Of a stretch of 64,000 nt of DNA, positions 1-13,021 are shown piece after piece (the stretch's first letter is position 1; every line of letters begins with the position of its first letter). Location of the stretch: contig NC_085891.1 in NCBI RefSeq assembly GCF_035222375.1, positions 2,232,001 to 2,296,000 on the forward strand. Reading direction: 5' to 3'. The translations under genes were made by a program, and so were the position numbers. The DNA is from Podospora pseudocomata (taxonomy: Eukaryota > Ascomycota > Sordariomycetes > Sordariales > Podosporaceae). The notes under the pieces were generated by a model that searched no databases, had not been told where the DNA came from, and worked only from the letters and a program-made list of their open reading frames with translations.

Positions 1-789
1 CTTGCATGGAAGAAAAGATCCCAGCACGGTGGATTTGGTATTAGTTACTATTTCTGTCTCGTTGTTTCTATCCACGTGGTCCTTGTATAATTTTAATATA
101 GCCAACGGGGAACAACAATAGAACGGGAGGGGTAGCTAGGTAAGAGGTGGTGGTCATTGGTACCTACCTACCTACCCAGACGTGGGCAGTCGAGTTTTTC
201 AGATTGAGATGATGATGGGAACTAGAATTTTATGAGCCTGAGAAGGGTTGTTCTATCCAAGCCCAGAAAGGAAACCTCATCGTCACCGGGGAGAGTTAGG
301 TGAATGTAAACCGCAGTTGTTGTAAATGCTCTTTTTATTCTTCATGTCACCATCACCACGGAAGAAAAATCCATATCAAAAACACACATGTTTATATGCA
401 AAATCTCGCACTCATGTTTATTCTTTTTAAATTGAGTAGCTTTGTTAATTCTTTCCTTTCATCCATTGTCATCTACCATCATACATATCCATCCACCATT
501 CACCATCCACCCTTCCCCAACCCTTTCCATGCTAAACCCCCCCATCAATATCCGTCATGATATTCGTCAAATTTGTCTGTGTGCGTCTGTATCTCTCAAG
601 TAAAAAAAGCATCCCCACCCAAAAGTCATACTCAGCGGTGATTATACACACGATTAATTCCCCAAAAAAACAACACCAAGAAACTCTTTCCCGTAGACAC
701 CAAGCTTTAAAAACCCCCAAAAGAAGAAGAAAAAAACGCACAAAAAAGTATCAAGCACAGCTCTCCCAAGAATCAAATATTACATCCCC
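1..789. other. Intergenic, 3' side of the Ste11 gene
   Basis: No convincing coding sequence. The stretch holds a short TACC/CTAC run near 160-178 and A/C-rich low-complexity DNA at 480-780, which is probably the 3'UTR of the leftward MAPKKK gene. Small open frames on both strands lack family motifs and codon structure. Confidence 0.6.
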
Positions 790-3628
790 TTACAACGCCG
801 GCGGTGTCAAAAACGGACTCAACATCAAATCATCCGCACTCGGCCTCTTGTTATGATCAATCTCAAACGTCTGCCCCAAAAACTGCTTCGCCTCCTCGCT
901 CGCATGCTCCGGGATCGTCGGCGTGGCCTTCGCCCCCCCAATCTTGAAAATGGCCTGCAGCTGCGTGCAATCCGGGAACGGATGCGTCCCCGTAAACATT
1001 TCAACAACAAGACACCCAAGCGACCAGATATCCGCCTTGCGGGTGTAAGACGTTTGCTTGACCACTTCTGGTGCCATCCAGAACACTGACCCCTGCAGCG
1101 AAGGCCGGTGTTTATTATTGTTGGCCCCGTTGAGAATGTTTGTTGCTTCCAGCTTCTTCGAAATGCCAAAATCCGAGATTTTGATGGTGCCCTTGTTGTC
1201 GACGAGGATGTTGGCGCCCTTGATGTCGCGGTGGATGATGTCCATGTTGTGGAGGTAGGAAAGGCCGTTGAGGATTTGCTTGACGAAGCTGCGGACCAAG
1301 GGCTCGGGGAGGGCGCCGTACGAGTTAAGCATGGTTTGGACTGAGCCGCCGGGAACGTATTCGAGGAAAATGTTGAGGTATTCGGCTGATGATCCGCAGC
1401 CGAGGTATTGCACAATGTTGGGGTGCCGGAGGTCGCGGAGGAGACTGATTTCACGCTTGAGCGCCTCGATCATGCTCTTCTTTCGGGCGTCGCTCTGGCT
1501 GTTGGCGCCGGGCGATGGGGTCTCGACTTGCTTTACGGCGAGAAGCTCGCCAGTGACGGCGTGGAGGGCGAGGTAGACGCAACCAAAAGACCCCTGACCA
1601 ATGAGCGCACCCTTCATCCACTTGCTGTCATCCCAGGAGTCGCCAGCGAGGAAGCTCTGAAGCTCTTCATCGGCATCCTCTCCGTCGTCGGTGAGGGCCT
1701 GGTTGACTTCTTGGAGAGAACCGCCAGATCCGACGGTGCTGTCGCCGTCAAAGTAGCTGTGTCGGACCACGTTTCCATCTGGGTCGGTGATGCTGACGGC
1801 AGCAGTACCGGCATCTGAGCTGCTATCCGCAAAAGACACATAAGACTTGCGGTTCGGTTCGATAGGTGATGACTCCTCCTGTAGAGTATCGAGAACGGAG
1901 GAGGCGACCGAGTCCCGGTACCCATGGTTGAGGCGGCCCAGCTGGTTTCCAGGACGGACCCTGGCGACTTGGTTGGAAGCAGTGAGCCAACTGTCGGCAA
2001 TGGTAGGAATAGGAGGTGCATCCTGAATGCTGGACGCAAAGCTCAGGGTGCTGGCCACACTGAGGCGGTGGTTCACCCTGCTAAGGCGCTGCGACCTACG
2101 CATGGACATGCGGGCTGTCCTGTCGATAGCCTCTCTGGAGTGGTCAGGGAAATAGCTGGTAAGATCCGACGCGATCAACTCGCTGGGCGGTCTTAGCCCG
2201 CCGAACTGCCGAAGAACCTTGCGGCTGCGGGGCATTCGTGGTGCCTCAGCGGGTGCCGGCCGCTCCAAGTCTCTGGCGGTGTTGTACACATTTCTTTCTC
2301 GGTCTTGATGGTCCTGATAAGACACAGGTGAAAGGGGCGGCTGCTGAATAGTTTCCCACGATTCACCCAAGACCTTTTGTGCCTTTAGTTGACTTCGCTT
2401 GTCCATAGTCTCCATGGAGCGATTGTGGTTTTGTTGCGCCTCCTCCATGGCAATCGCAGCTGCTCTTTCTAATTCGGCGAATCCTGGCTCCCCGGCAGGA
2501 ACACGTCGTAAGATGAGGCGATTTCGTTCTGGTCGGGTGTGGTCTTTGATCACCCTCCAAAGTTCAGTATCACCAAGGCGACGGCACTTATGTGGGTCGT
2601 CACCACCGACCAAGACCCAGAAGCAGTAGTTTCTCTCATGATCCTCCCGTAAAGCGAACTTGCGCAATGTGACGCGCATGACTTCCTCGCAGGTGTTGCA
2701 GTCGGCGATCTTAACAACCTTGGTGACACCACCTGTCGAGATAACCCGGATCACATCCTGTCCAGGGGGCAAAGCGGCCATTAGTGATGAGCCATCCGAC
2801 TGAGTTCTGGTGTGGCTTGCCATCAGACGGCCTGTGTGTGGTGGCTCGGGCGGAGACATGGGGAAGATGGCCGTCGCAGGAGTTGGTTGACTGTATGCTG
2901 TATGAGGTGGTTGAGGATATCTCTGCTGCTGTTGGCGGGCGCTTCTGAAGCCACCGGAAGACTGAGGAGAGGTAGGCCTTGAGGGGTTTTGGTTGTCAAC
3001 ACCGGGAACAGCAGCTGGGAAATCGAATTGGCGCGAATACCTCTTATTGCTCGCTGGCATCCCGCGACCACTGGCACCAGTATTTGGTTGGTGCCGTGGT
3101 GATTGTGAGGAGGGCGCATATTGGACATCAAGCCCCGCAAAGGAATCCTACTCGACCTGTTAGCCCAACAGTCGTCCCTTGGCCATACATACTGTTGTCA
3201 CCTACCCTGTTGCGCCTCTTTTGGTTGGCGTATGTCTTGGTCCGCAACTTCTTGATGCTCAGGAACAAGCGCACACGATCGCCCACCTTGTCAATGCCCA
3301 TCTCCTTCAGCACTTCCTTATCCATCTCCAACAAGTTGTCTCCATTGATGTGATTCCTGCGGAAGATCTTTTCGTATTCGCCACACTTGACGCTCCGCAG
3401 GTACTCGCAAACCCTATCTTCATCCCAATTCTTGACCGAGTCCGGACCGTCGACGTCAGAAAACTCCGACTCGGTCGGGCTTTGGTAATTTTGGGTGGCC
3501 ATCTGAACGGCGGGCGCGCGTCTCGAGGAGGGGTAGGCAGAGGCGGTCTGGGGCGTGTTCACCATCATGGCCGACGGCTGCGAGCCCAGCGAAGCCGGAA
3601 ATGTCGACTTGGAAGCCAACATTGCCAT
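790..3628 (-). CDS. ste11: MAPKK kinase, Ste11/NRC-1 type (SAM-RA-kinase)
   Basis: Seen: two coding exons, complement(790..3147, 3206..3628), 926 aa. The 58-nt intron (GTAGGT donor, GCTAAC branch, TAG acceptor) joins ...NQKRRNR to DSFAG in frame. A SAM domain lies at about residues 65-130, a Ras-association-like domain at about 270-355, and a protein kinase domain at about 650-920. Kinase motifs include GQGSFGCVY (P-loop), LLAVKQVE (Lys), IIHRDIKGANIL, ISDFGISKK and WMAPEVVK. The middle is Ser/Pro/Gln-rich and disordered. Known: this SAM-RA-kinase order is that of fungal Ste11, the MAPKKK of the pheromone/hyphal-fusion Fus3/Kss1-type cascade, held by Ste50 through SAM-SAM contacts. Start: ATG at 3628; a second ATG two codons on (3622) is also possible. 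Length fits the family. Sure of the family; pathway role is by homology. Confidence 0.95.
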
Positions 3629-6600
3629 CGCAACGGCGGAGCCTTGGTTTTCTCTTTGGTCAGACCGACGACGGCATGAATTCAGTCTTGGGGTTTTCCT
3701 AGTGGCGCAGGGGTGTGCCGGGGGATGGTTGACAGGATGAGGTGGCCTAGAGTCTGGAGTCTGAAATCACCAGGAGGCAGTGCGATGCCGATGGAGAACC
3801 AACAGTTGAGCCAGTCCGGCGTGCTGCAGAAGGGGCTGCAGGGTGATGAATAACGAGAGGGAGAGCAGAGAGCAGTGCAGGAATCCCGACGGGTGCCGGA
3901 GCAGTTGTTGAATGCGTTGTGTGACGAGCGTCCCTCTTTTGGGCCCAAATCCGAGAAAAGTTCCAACTCTATTTTTTTCCTTTCTCCGGGATGAGCTAGA
4001 GAATAGGCACGTGTGTACGGCTTTGCAGAAAGACGACCGAAAAAAAAAGAACCGAAGAGACAGGCAGGACCGGCGCCGTCGATGAGGTCGGGTAAGGTGT
4101 AGGTGTACCGAATAGGTAGTTGTCGACTACAGTACTATCCAGAGTATTCCAGAGGGGTATCTCTGGCAGGCGGGTGGAGGGTGCCTGTGGTTTTTGTTCA
4201 GAGAGCTGGGGTGGTGCCTCCAGGTGGGGCAGGGGATGCGAGCGATGGGCAAATGGTCCCGATTCAGGCTGATGGGTTGGCTCGGAGGGTGCGGTGCAGC
4301 GCGTTGCGAGGGCGGATTGGACAGGCCGTAAAGCACTTTCAAGAGGCTCACCAATCGCTTAGGGGACCCCCCTTGACATGAAACGAAGCTCGAGCCAAGC
4401 AAGGCGCTTCTCGGGAACATATCACTGCATTCCTGCCCATGCTGCCCCCAGAGACATTGTTATCAAAGAACACGGCAATCTTCATTGTTCACTCGTTACA
4501 GCTCCCGTGGGCCTCTTTGAAGCTACTCGGAGCAAGCGTCACAAGAGGCAACACCTAGCTACCGCTCTTTTGTTTCTTCCCTGTGCCTCTCTACTAACGA
4601 TGCTGTGTCACCGTTTGGCTCCCCACCACCAGCTGACTGCGCATGACGGCGGCGTCGACACCCTGAGCTCGGCTGCCATAACGAGGAGCCGAGAGAGTGG
4701 TTCCATTCTACAATGATGTCCTTACGAATATCTATCTCTGCACATCAAACCAGATATATTCGGAAGCGAGCTGTTTTGCTTGCTTGTTTCCTATTTGAGC
4801 AGGCCAAATAAATACACCTTCCTGACATAGATAGTTTTCTTCATATTTACCAGTTCACCAGTTCACCATGACCCCTGCCGATGATGAGGGACTTTGTGGC
4901 GGGCCGTGATGCCAACCCAACAATGTTGAGAAGAATAGCATCCCGGAAATGCATTCCGTAGTAGGACAAACAACAGTCTCGTAGGATGGAAACATGTGAG
5001 CGGGACACAGGCGTGGCCAATCATGGCGGGGTGAAGTCTTTGCCAGCGGGACGGAATTCGACGATGAAACGGGAGCTGTTTCATCAACCACCACGCTCCA
5101 CCAAGTCGGCAAGTCGTGCCTGTTAGCTTCTCAACCCCGCACTACGCCTGTCAGCTAGCACTCGTCGCCGTTCGCCTTAACTGCGACTACCGGGGGACAA
5201 TGAAGTCATCGTCCGAAGAGCGGTCAATGGCACCGGGTTTGCTTGATAAAGTTGAAGCAGTTCAACGAGATTACCATCATGCAGCCTTGCGAGGAAGACC
5301 CTATTCACCACCCCATCACCACGCCAGGCTGTCGGAAGCACAAGGTATGCCCAAGGTCTGTCGTTGCTCGTTCGATCTCCAAGCCATCATTCGCTCTGTT
5401 CTGTTGATTACCGTTGCTGCCCCCTTTTTTTGCCCCCCGTGGGAACCGAATGATAGGAGCTGGCTGGGCTGGGCCACAATCCCCCCTAACGGAGGGGTGA
5501 TGGTCAGACCAAGAGGCCAGGCGGCTACAAACATATGCCTTCTGGGGAATCCTGGAGTAGGTGATGGCCGAGACGGTGTTGCGGAAGCACAGGCACAGCA
5601 CAAAAAAAGATCACCAGGGCATGGCATGGTTTTGGGGCCATTGGTAAGATTGCTGGGGGGTTGACTGCATTTAAACTGAAACGGGGGGAGCACGCTGATC
5701 GCAAAGTGTTGTTGTCAGGGGAAAGATTCGGCTTTGTCATCCGTCGTTGGAGGTTCTGGAATCCAGACCTTTCCTTCCATCTTGGCACCGGTGCAAGCCA
5801 CAAACGAAAAGCTCACGCCACGGTCTGAACAGTGGCCCCGCTTTCACCCGTCAGCCCCGAATTCACAAGGAAAATTCCTGGCATATCCTCCCCCCCGCCC
5901 CACCACCACCACCAACACCACTCACCAGCTGAACATAACGACTGATAGGGTGATGAAGACATGTATGCCGGCATATGCTTCTTATCGTGCTCTGTTCCCG
6001 CCCCCTCCCCCACCGTCTATTCGGCTATAGGCACGTCTGATTCGACATGTCCTCGGAATAACCTATCTATACCACTGCTTCTTTGCTTCGTCGTCCACGT
6101 TGTCCAGTTTTTATAGCCAAGCTGGCGCCAGTGCAAGACTAACAACCCAACCAGCGCCTCTTTATGCAATGACCGGGCCAGCACAGGTGCCCGGCCACCC
6201 GACAGTGATGGGAGTCCAGACTGCTGTTTTGTTTGTTGGAAGCGGATATCCAATCTGCACCTCATCTCGATTCGTAGGCGCAATGTCCCACCCCATTTCG
6301 ATGGCCAGCACTGATCGCCGGGGGGTTCATCCGGTCCCTCGACTGCCCGCTGGGAGCAGAACACAACAGCTGAGCTCTGACAGCACCGATTGGCAGGAGC
6401 CCCCTGTCGGGAGACCATGTCCCGGTCGCCTGCCATTGGCCAGACTGTTCCCAAAACCGGTATGATAACATCATCCTACATCGAGACAGCAAATGCCTGG
6501 CAATTCACCACGTCTCCGCCCTGATTTCCTGCGCTGGGATCGATGAAAATCGAAAGAGGGGTGGGAACAAGCTCCTGAATGCCCAGATGGAGGCTTCGAG

Positions 6601-7486
6601 CCCATTGGACCATTGGACCGTGCTTCGCTGGAAAATGGCACTTTGCTTTTGCTTTCTTGCATCTCACTTTTTCTCCCATGTCTTTCTGTGTCTGTCTGTC
6701 TGTCTTGTCTTGTCTGCCGTCCTACCTATGAAGTCCTACCCGGCCTGAATCGAACTTCTTTTGATAGCTCTTTCATGTGCTCTCGGACCAACCTCGTCCA
6801 CCTTTGCTGTATCTTTTTCAACAGGCCGTTCCCTCATTGTCACCCAGGGGTCCACGTACGTCCACGTCCCTGTATCAAATCATCTGATCTACGCCGGCTG
6901 TGACGTCGCCGGAGCTTGTCTTGGGATCACATTCGGCTCTCGGCCCTAAGAGTTGGAAATCACCTTGGGTTTGCTGTTTACGGCCCTCAGGACCTGCCGA
7001 AATTTCACGGCCGTTAGGTGGAGGCTTCGACTGCTCCGCGTTCCGGGACGGGGGCTCCGCCAAACATGTTGAGAGGCTCAACCGTATCTCACCTCGCTAC
7101 CTCCGATACCTATCCTGCCAACCTCCGCTTCTCTTTTCTGTGAACCGGCCTGGCCATCGATCCTGGCTCTTCTTTTCGACCCAATTCGATACCCGAAACA
7201 CGTCTCGCACCGAATACCCTCCCAATACCAAAATCAAGGGTCCAGCATTCTGTCTCGCTTCTCGCAGCCCCCCGTCTAGCTTGTTCTCGCCTGTTCGCAT
7301 ATCTTTCGCCGGCCTGCTCCTGTTTTAACGTTCAAAGATTGCCCCCAGACCAAGAACAACAAGTGACTAACCCTACAATTCTAATTGCAGGCCCTTGTCA
7401 AGGTTTTCATTGGGAAAAACCCGCACGCAGGCACTGCTTTGTAGGAAACCCAACTTCCACCATCGACTTTGAATTCAGAGTTCAAC
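3629..7486. other. Divergent intergenic region, 3.9 kb
   Basis: Separates the start codons of the Ste11 gene (leftward) and the LRR gene (rightward), so it holds both promoters and leaders. No ORF with recognisable family features. Visible items: CTGT/CTTGT tandem tract near 6684-6712, and a likely 5'UTR intron acceptor for the rightward gene (branch-like TGACTAAC near 7361 followed by TTGCAG ending at 7390), whose donor could not be fixed. Many short open frames overlap on both strands, as expected in GC-rich DNA. Confidence 0.5.
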
Positions 7487-10400
7487 ATGTCGAGACCACC
7501 ATCCAAACATTTACAAACCCAGAAAAGGACGAGATCGGGCGTTTCTCTCACCATGACGGAGCCGGATGGATCTGAAGCAGCCTACAGCCCCACGACCCCG
7601 AGTTCCCCGACGAGTTCTCATGGCGAACATCGAAGAAGTTTTTCTCTCAACTCGATCAAAGGACGGCCATGGCGCTCCATGAGCAACAGCAACAGAGACC
7701 GAGATTCTACACCAGACTCGGCGTTTAGGGGCCATGTGAGGAAATTATCCAAATCACGACCATATTCGGCATCTCCAGTCGATGGCTTCAGTCGACGTAG
7801 CTCAGGCATTTCCGAGGATCACATCCAAAGTCTTCACAGCCGGTTGTCGTTCACCACAGCAGATCCCCCGAGTCTCACCCCAAGTTCGTCATCATGTTCC
7901 TTCGACTGGAAAACTCAAAGAGTAGAGGGGGGATGTGCGCTGGAACCGGATACAAGTCTGTTGAAGACCAAGACTCCATACCTGGTGGTCACAACGGACT
8001 ATCTTCTCAAGATGAAAAGCCGTGCCGACGCAGTGGCATTAATTCCATCATTGGCCATTGAAGGCGAGAAAGCGCACCATGGCTCCCCCCCGGAGCCTGC
8101 TCTCGCCATCCCTATATCGACTGTTGTGGCAGCCTTCTACTCGGAAAGCATCAAGCCGTCGTTTGGAATCGAAGTATGGTGGAAGGGTTTTGGCGGCCAG
8201 TCGTTCTACCGGTCCGAGTTCTTTTTCAGCTTACCGCGGGAGCAACAGAAGATGCTCGAGAGCATCACGCGAGTAATAGGGACAAAAGAGCAGGACGAGT
8301 CTGGGTCTTCGAACAAGTGTGATGATATCAAACCACTCATGCAAAAGATCCAGATGATGGAGGAGCCAGTATTCGCAAACAAGGAGTTGGAGATCTTCCC
8401 GGTGATCCCACGAGGACATACGAGGAAGGAGTACATGCCAAAGATGGAGGATGCGTCCAAGAAGTCTCAGGAGGGCTCGGCGTACTATCTGGTCATTGGC
8501 ACATATCTCTGCTACCTCGCCGAAGTTCAGAGAGGGAAGGCTGGCTCAAGCTGCAAGCACAGGACGTTCGGCCTGGTCACACTGAACTCGGTGGTTGGGG
8601 ATTGGTCCTTCCACGAGGAGAGGTTTAATATCTCGTTCCGGTAAGATTGATGGGCAACCAGATTCTCTGCCTGGTTGTGGCTGACAAGTACCCCTAGTGA
8701 TCCCTTCAAGACGTCAGTGACACTCGAACTTGCCAGCCGCTACTATCGACAGATCATCCGCATCCTTGGTACCGCTGACCGCTTTATCAAGCCCAACTGG
8801 CCCCAACTTTGGCAGAACCTGGAAATCTTCTCGGTTTCTGGGCTTCGGAACCCTCAGTACTTGGTCTCTCGGGAAGACTACGGCGCCATCAAGCGCACAC
8901 TTGACGCTCACATTGCCGGGTATCGTTGTGCGCCTGTCGAGTGGGAGATCAACTGGAAGACTCGGCATGCACCCGAGTTTCGACTGCTCCCGCCAAAGCA
9001 TGCGGGACTGTACACAGGCCTTCAACTTTTGGCTGTTCTCAGGGCGCTCAGGTATAATGACTATTTCAACTCGCTGTCTTTCAAGGACGTGGACCTGTCG
9101 ATGCTGCACGGCGTGGATGACAATCTGGGCGGGGGCATCAACGTTGCCTACCTGAGCCGGACTTGTAAGTTCTCAAAGTGTGTTTTCTCTGTTCAGGCAG
9201 TCAGCTGACAACACTACAGGCATCAAACTCACCAATGATGAAGTGCAGCTGCTGAAGACCTGCCCGGTGTTGCACCAGGAGTTCCATGCTCTGGCTTATT
9301 GCTCTGAGACGATTCGGCAAATCGATTTCACCAACTGCAGCTATGAGCTGAACAGGGGAAAGACAGCCGACAGCCACTACCCGACCCTCCAGTTCCTTAC
9401 GCCTATCCTCCATCTCCTCAAGACCGGCATCTCAAAGTGCAACCGTTTGATCTTGGCCCACAATCACCTTTCTGAACATGACATCAGCAACCTCGCCGAG
9501 ACCATGGAAACGGGTGCCATCAGAGCCCTGGACATCTCGGCTTGTGGCTTGGACGATATGGGTGTGAGGAGGATCGTCATTGACCCTCTGATGGAGCGCC
9601 CTCTTCCTCTCGAGTCATTGACAGTTGCGGGCAACTATGGTCGATTGCCCGCGTATATTTTGCCTGACCTCCTGCAGCAACTTCCTGAAATTAGAGAGCT
9701 CAACCTCTGTGGCAGCATTTTGGGAGACAGTTCGGATGTGGGCCCGCTATTGCCCTTTGAGCTGCTCGAAAGCCTCCAGTGGCTTGAGTCGATCGATATC
9801 ACGGGGTGGCTGATCAACGATGAGACCTTGATGGACCTACAGCGCTTCCTGATGGCGAGAAGCTGGAAACTGGATCACAGGCAGTTTTCAGCCTTCCGCC
9901 GGCTTGTCCTCAAGCAATGCGGTATCACGGGATTCAAAGCTGCGGCATTGTTTGAAGCCGTTGGGAAGGATCATGGCCTGCATATCGGCCTGAGCAACAA
10001 TCCGATCGAGAACGGCATTGGAGAGTTGGCTGCTGTCATTCGGGAGAACAAGGGACCTGCTGGTCTGGATATGGAAATGGTTGAGTTCCAGGACGAGGAT
10101 AACTACCTCGCTCTGATCCACGCCTTGACCGAGACCAAGTACCTCACCGTCCTGAACATGGCCGGTACAGCACCTGCTCCTTCTCCTACTGGCGTTTGCA
10201 GTTCCGAGATGGTCAGCGCGCTGCATGACTTGTTTGCGCGCAACACTTCCATCCGGTGTCTTGATCTCTCGGGCTTTTCCGGCAGGCTTGACGATGGCCA
10301 ACTGACCAAGGGATTCGGCCGCAGCTTGAGCGGTCTTGAGCATAACAAGGCGATGACCCACCTGCGGATTCGGAACCAGAACCTCCACGACGACGCAGGC

Positions 10401-11600
10401 ACGCTGGGCCAGTCCTTGAAGAGGAACAATACACTGATGGTCCTCGACTGCCAAGACAACAACCTCAATCTGAACAGTTTTGGGTTCTTGGTCGACAGCA
10501 TGAAGATTAACAGGACGATCATCGACTTCCCCTTCACCCCCAAGGAGCGCGCCGACATTTGGAAGAATGTCCTCAAGGGCCTTCGTCCAGGGCCACGCCC
10601 ACCTCAGGCCAAAACTGGTCTCCACTTGGGCAAAGAAAAAAAGCACAAGGATAAGAAGGACGACAAGGACAAGCAGCCTGCGCTTCAGCCCGACGTACAG
10701 GAAACTGCTTTGTGGACCATCTTGGAGAAGCAGTTCAGGCAGCTGGACGAACACATCGAGCGCAACCGCGAGCTTCTTGAGGCATCATCCGGCCAGGTCT
10801 TTGATTTCGAGTCCCCAGCCTCCACCCCTATCGACGCCGGACAGGCGGGCGGTGGTTTCAATGCTGGTCCTGCTGGTGCAAGCGAGTGGCCCACCCTTCT
10901 TGATCTCGAGTTCGACATGGGCACCATCGACCTGAACGACAGCACCACCCCTCCACCTGCGGTTGCCGGCCCTGTAGGCGAGGCAGTTGCTCATGACGGG
11001 ACAATCCTTTTGCAGTCCAGCCCTGACCCGAAATCCACACCCGCGACCGAGGCCCCCAAGAAGGAGAAACACAGGCCACCCCCTCTCATCCGTCGGAAGA
11101 CTGTCCGTTCCTCTGCCCTGGACAAGGAGTCCCGGGATGAGCCCCCACCGACACCTTCCTACTCCTTGATCGGCCACGTCGGAGTAGGCAGCACAATGTT
11201 GAACGCTGCACCCGACTATCCCCCTCCCCCTCCTCCTCCACCCCCCGCCATGCTCGCGGCCTTTGCCGGGGTCGAGTCACCAACTGATACCCTCGACCCA
11301 GTCTCGGAGGTTGAGACGCCCGGGCCGGATGAGTTGCTGCCTACAATGGCTGAGCTTCACATTAAGAACTATAATAACATTAGCGTGGCCAACAACATCA
11401 ATATCACCACCGCTACCACCAAAACCAACACTACTATCACCACGACAACCATCACGCACAGCAGCAGCACTAGCACGAACAATAGCACTAGGGGTCATAG
11501 GTCTACCCCGTCAAATCAGAGTATGGACGAGGAGGAGAAGTTAAGGGAGATGTTGAGTCAGTATAGGGGTGGATTTATGGTGGGGGGGTTTACTGACTGA
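7487..11600 (+). CDS. PH-like/leucine-rich-repeat protein with proline-rich tail (CARMIL-like layout)
   Basis: Seen: three exons, join(7487..8640, 8698..9164, 9220..11600), 1333 aa; introns of 57 and 55 nt with GTAAGA/GTAAGT donors. The ATG at 7487 follows TTCAAC. Residues 1-140 are Ser-rich and basic. A PH-like module lies at about 150-265. Leucine-rich segments run from about 640 to 950, for example RALDISACGLDD, IRELNLCGS, IRCLDLSGFSG and LMVLDCQDNN. A basic linker (KEKKHKDKKDDKDK) follows. The tail has a run of nine prolines near residue 1217 and an Asn/Thr-rich tract at about 1257-1290. Known: PH-like, LRR and proline-rich order resembles CARMIL-type actin regulators. Inference: cortical or cytoskeletal scaffold; the exact fungal name is not recognised. 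No transmembrane segment or catalytic motif is evident. High confidence in the gene model, moderate in the function. Confidence 0.88.
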
Positions 11601-12155
11601 TTTTTTTTTGGGGGGGGGATTTGTTCTAATTTGTTTTGGTGGGGGAAAGCGGAGGTTGTTTTGATATGATATGAGGAAAAGCAAGGGGTACATAACATAG
11701 TATATAGAGGGGCATAAATGGCAACATAATACGCATATATATTTGGAATTTTGGAAGGGTTGGAGGTTTGGGACAGGGAAGTTTTGAATCATTCAGTGTT
11801 TTTTTTTTCTTTATCATCATTTGGCATGGCAGAGCAGAGCATGGGAGTGGATTTCATCTTGGGGGGAATGGTTGTTGTAAGATAAAAGGGGATGATGGAG
11901 AGGTTGATACCCTATAGAGGATAGTTAATATTGAGTTTATTTCCAAACATGTAATGTTTGTCTATCTCGGTCGTCTTGTGTCTTTTGTTATATTGAGAGC
12001 TTGTGTTGTTATGGTACTCTTCACAAAGCAGGTGCTCCTTCCTCTAATAGCCAGTCATGTCTTCTTTGAGCACTGTGCCTTCCTCACCTGGTCGCCCTTG
12101 CCTTCCCCACCTGATCGCTCTTGCCTCACAATTCGCTCCTGGGGTTATCACTTAA

Positions 12156-12318
12156 CATTTCGCAGCAGATAATCACCAGAGGTTTGGCGCGGCGGTGTGA
12201 GGATAGGCTATACAACCTGGTGATGTCCTGCTCCCAAATTCTGGTAGGGAGGAATGCGGTAACTGGCTGGAGGCAACTTCCACAGGTTCGCTTCCAGACA
12301 GGAGTGCTGAACTCTTTT
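12156..12318 (+). repeat. Pol III-type (SINE-like) repeat, copy 1
   Basis: An A-box-like TGGCGCGGCGG follows GAGGT at about 12180-12195, a B-box-like GGTTCGCTTCC begins at 12285, and a short T-run lies at 12315-12318. The flank AATCACCAGAGGTTTGG and the box spacing are shared with copy 2 at 12446-12610. The A-to-B distance is too long for an intronless tRNA, which suggests a tRNA-derived SINE or other Pol III unit rather than a working tRNA. Both copies are on the same strand. Confidence 0.45.
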
Positions 12319-12445
12319 GAGCCTTTCCCCATTACACACACAATCAGTCCTGCCTCTTCATTGAAAGTGCGTTCTTTCCTCCCCATGGCAAACAGCCAAA
12401 GCCTTCACTCCCACCCCACCACCGCTCCCGGATTTATAATTTAAA

Positions 12446-12610
12446 ATTTTGCACTCGACAATCACTGGAGGTTTGGTGCAGTGGTATTTACGTGGGACGC
12501 CTGAGTATTATTACTATTGACCGATCCTTCCGGGGGAGATTAAGTGGTACCACCTACTTCCAGCCAACTGACGGGTTCGAGCCGAGGTTGGGACACTGAA
12601 GCTCTTTTTT
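12446..12610 (+). repeat. Pol III-type (SINE-like) repeat, copy 2
   Basis: An A-box-like TGGTGCAGTGG follows GAGGT at about 12470-12484, a B-box-like GGTTCGAGCCG begins at 12574, and a six-T run lies at 12605-12610. The interval from GGTTTGG to GGTTCG is 104 nt, the same as in copy 1. In the A box, differences from copy 1 are mostly C-to-T or G-to-A, as expected of decay at CpG/CpA sites. Confidence 0.45.
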
Positions 12611-13021
12611 ATTCTTTATTTTTTTTTATTCACCCCCCCCCTTCTTTTGTGTTGATTTCCACTCATTTCCTTTAGACCCTTTCACTGCAACTAGCAGCTT
12701 GACTTGTTTAATATTATTACTTGCCACCATCAAGTAGCTCTTCTTGTATTAACCTTTGCCTGTGATGTGTCCTTTGGGTGTTGGTATCATGCCTTCATTT
12801 CGACCTTGGCTCTGACCCAATTCTAAATTGATGTCCAACACCAACGAGCCAAAGCATCATCATCCATCCGCTATACCCGTAGTTTTGATGATCCTTTCTT
12901 TCCCCCCTTTGACAATGCCGTCCTCTCATTCTTCCCTCAACCACGGCTTTTATCCCACTTCTCCTTTGCCTTTCACAACCTTAAATCCCATATTCCTCCC
13001 CCATCTCCCTTTCCCGAACCC

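Larger units (their letters stand above)
11601..13021. other. Intergenic, convergent LRR gene / bet5
   Basis: Both flanking genes end here, so the edges are 3'UTRs; 11606-11810 is rich in G and T runs. The middle carries the two copies of a Pol III-type repeat described separately. No protein-coding sequence supported. Confidence 0.6.

Noticed and set aside
6740-6775. Reverse B-box-like GAATCGAACTT
   Set aside because: No matching A box or foldable tRNA around it.
9888-10754. 288-codon frame antisense to the LRR gene
   Set aside because: Leu/Val-rich shadow of the LRR codons; no independent evidence.
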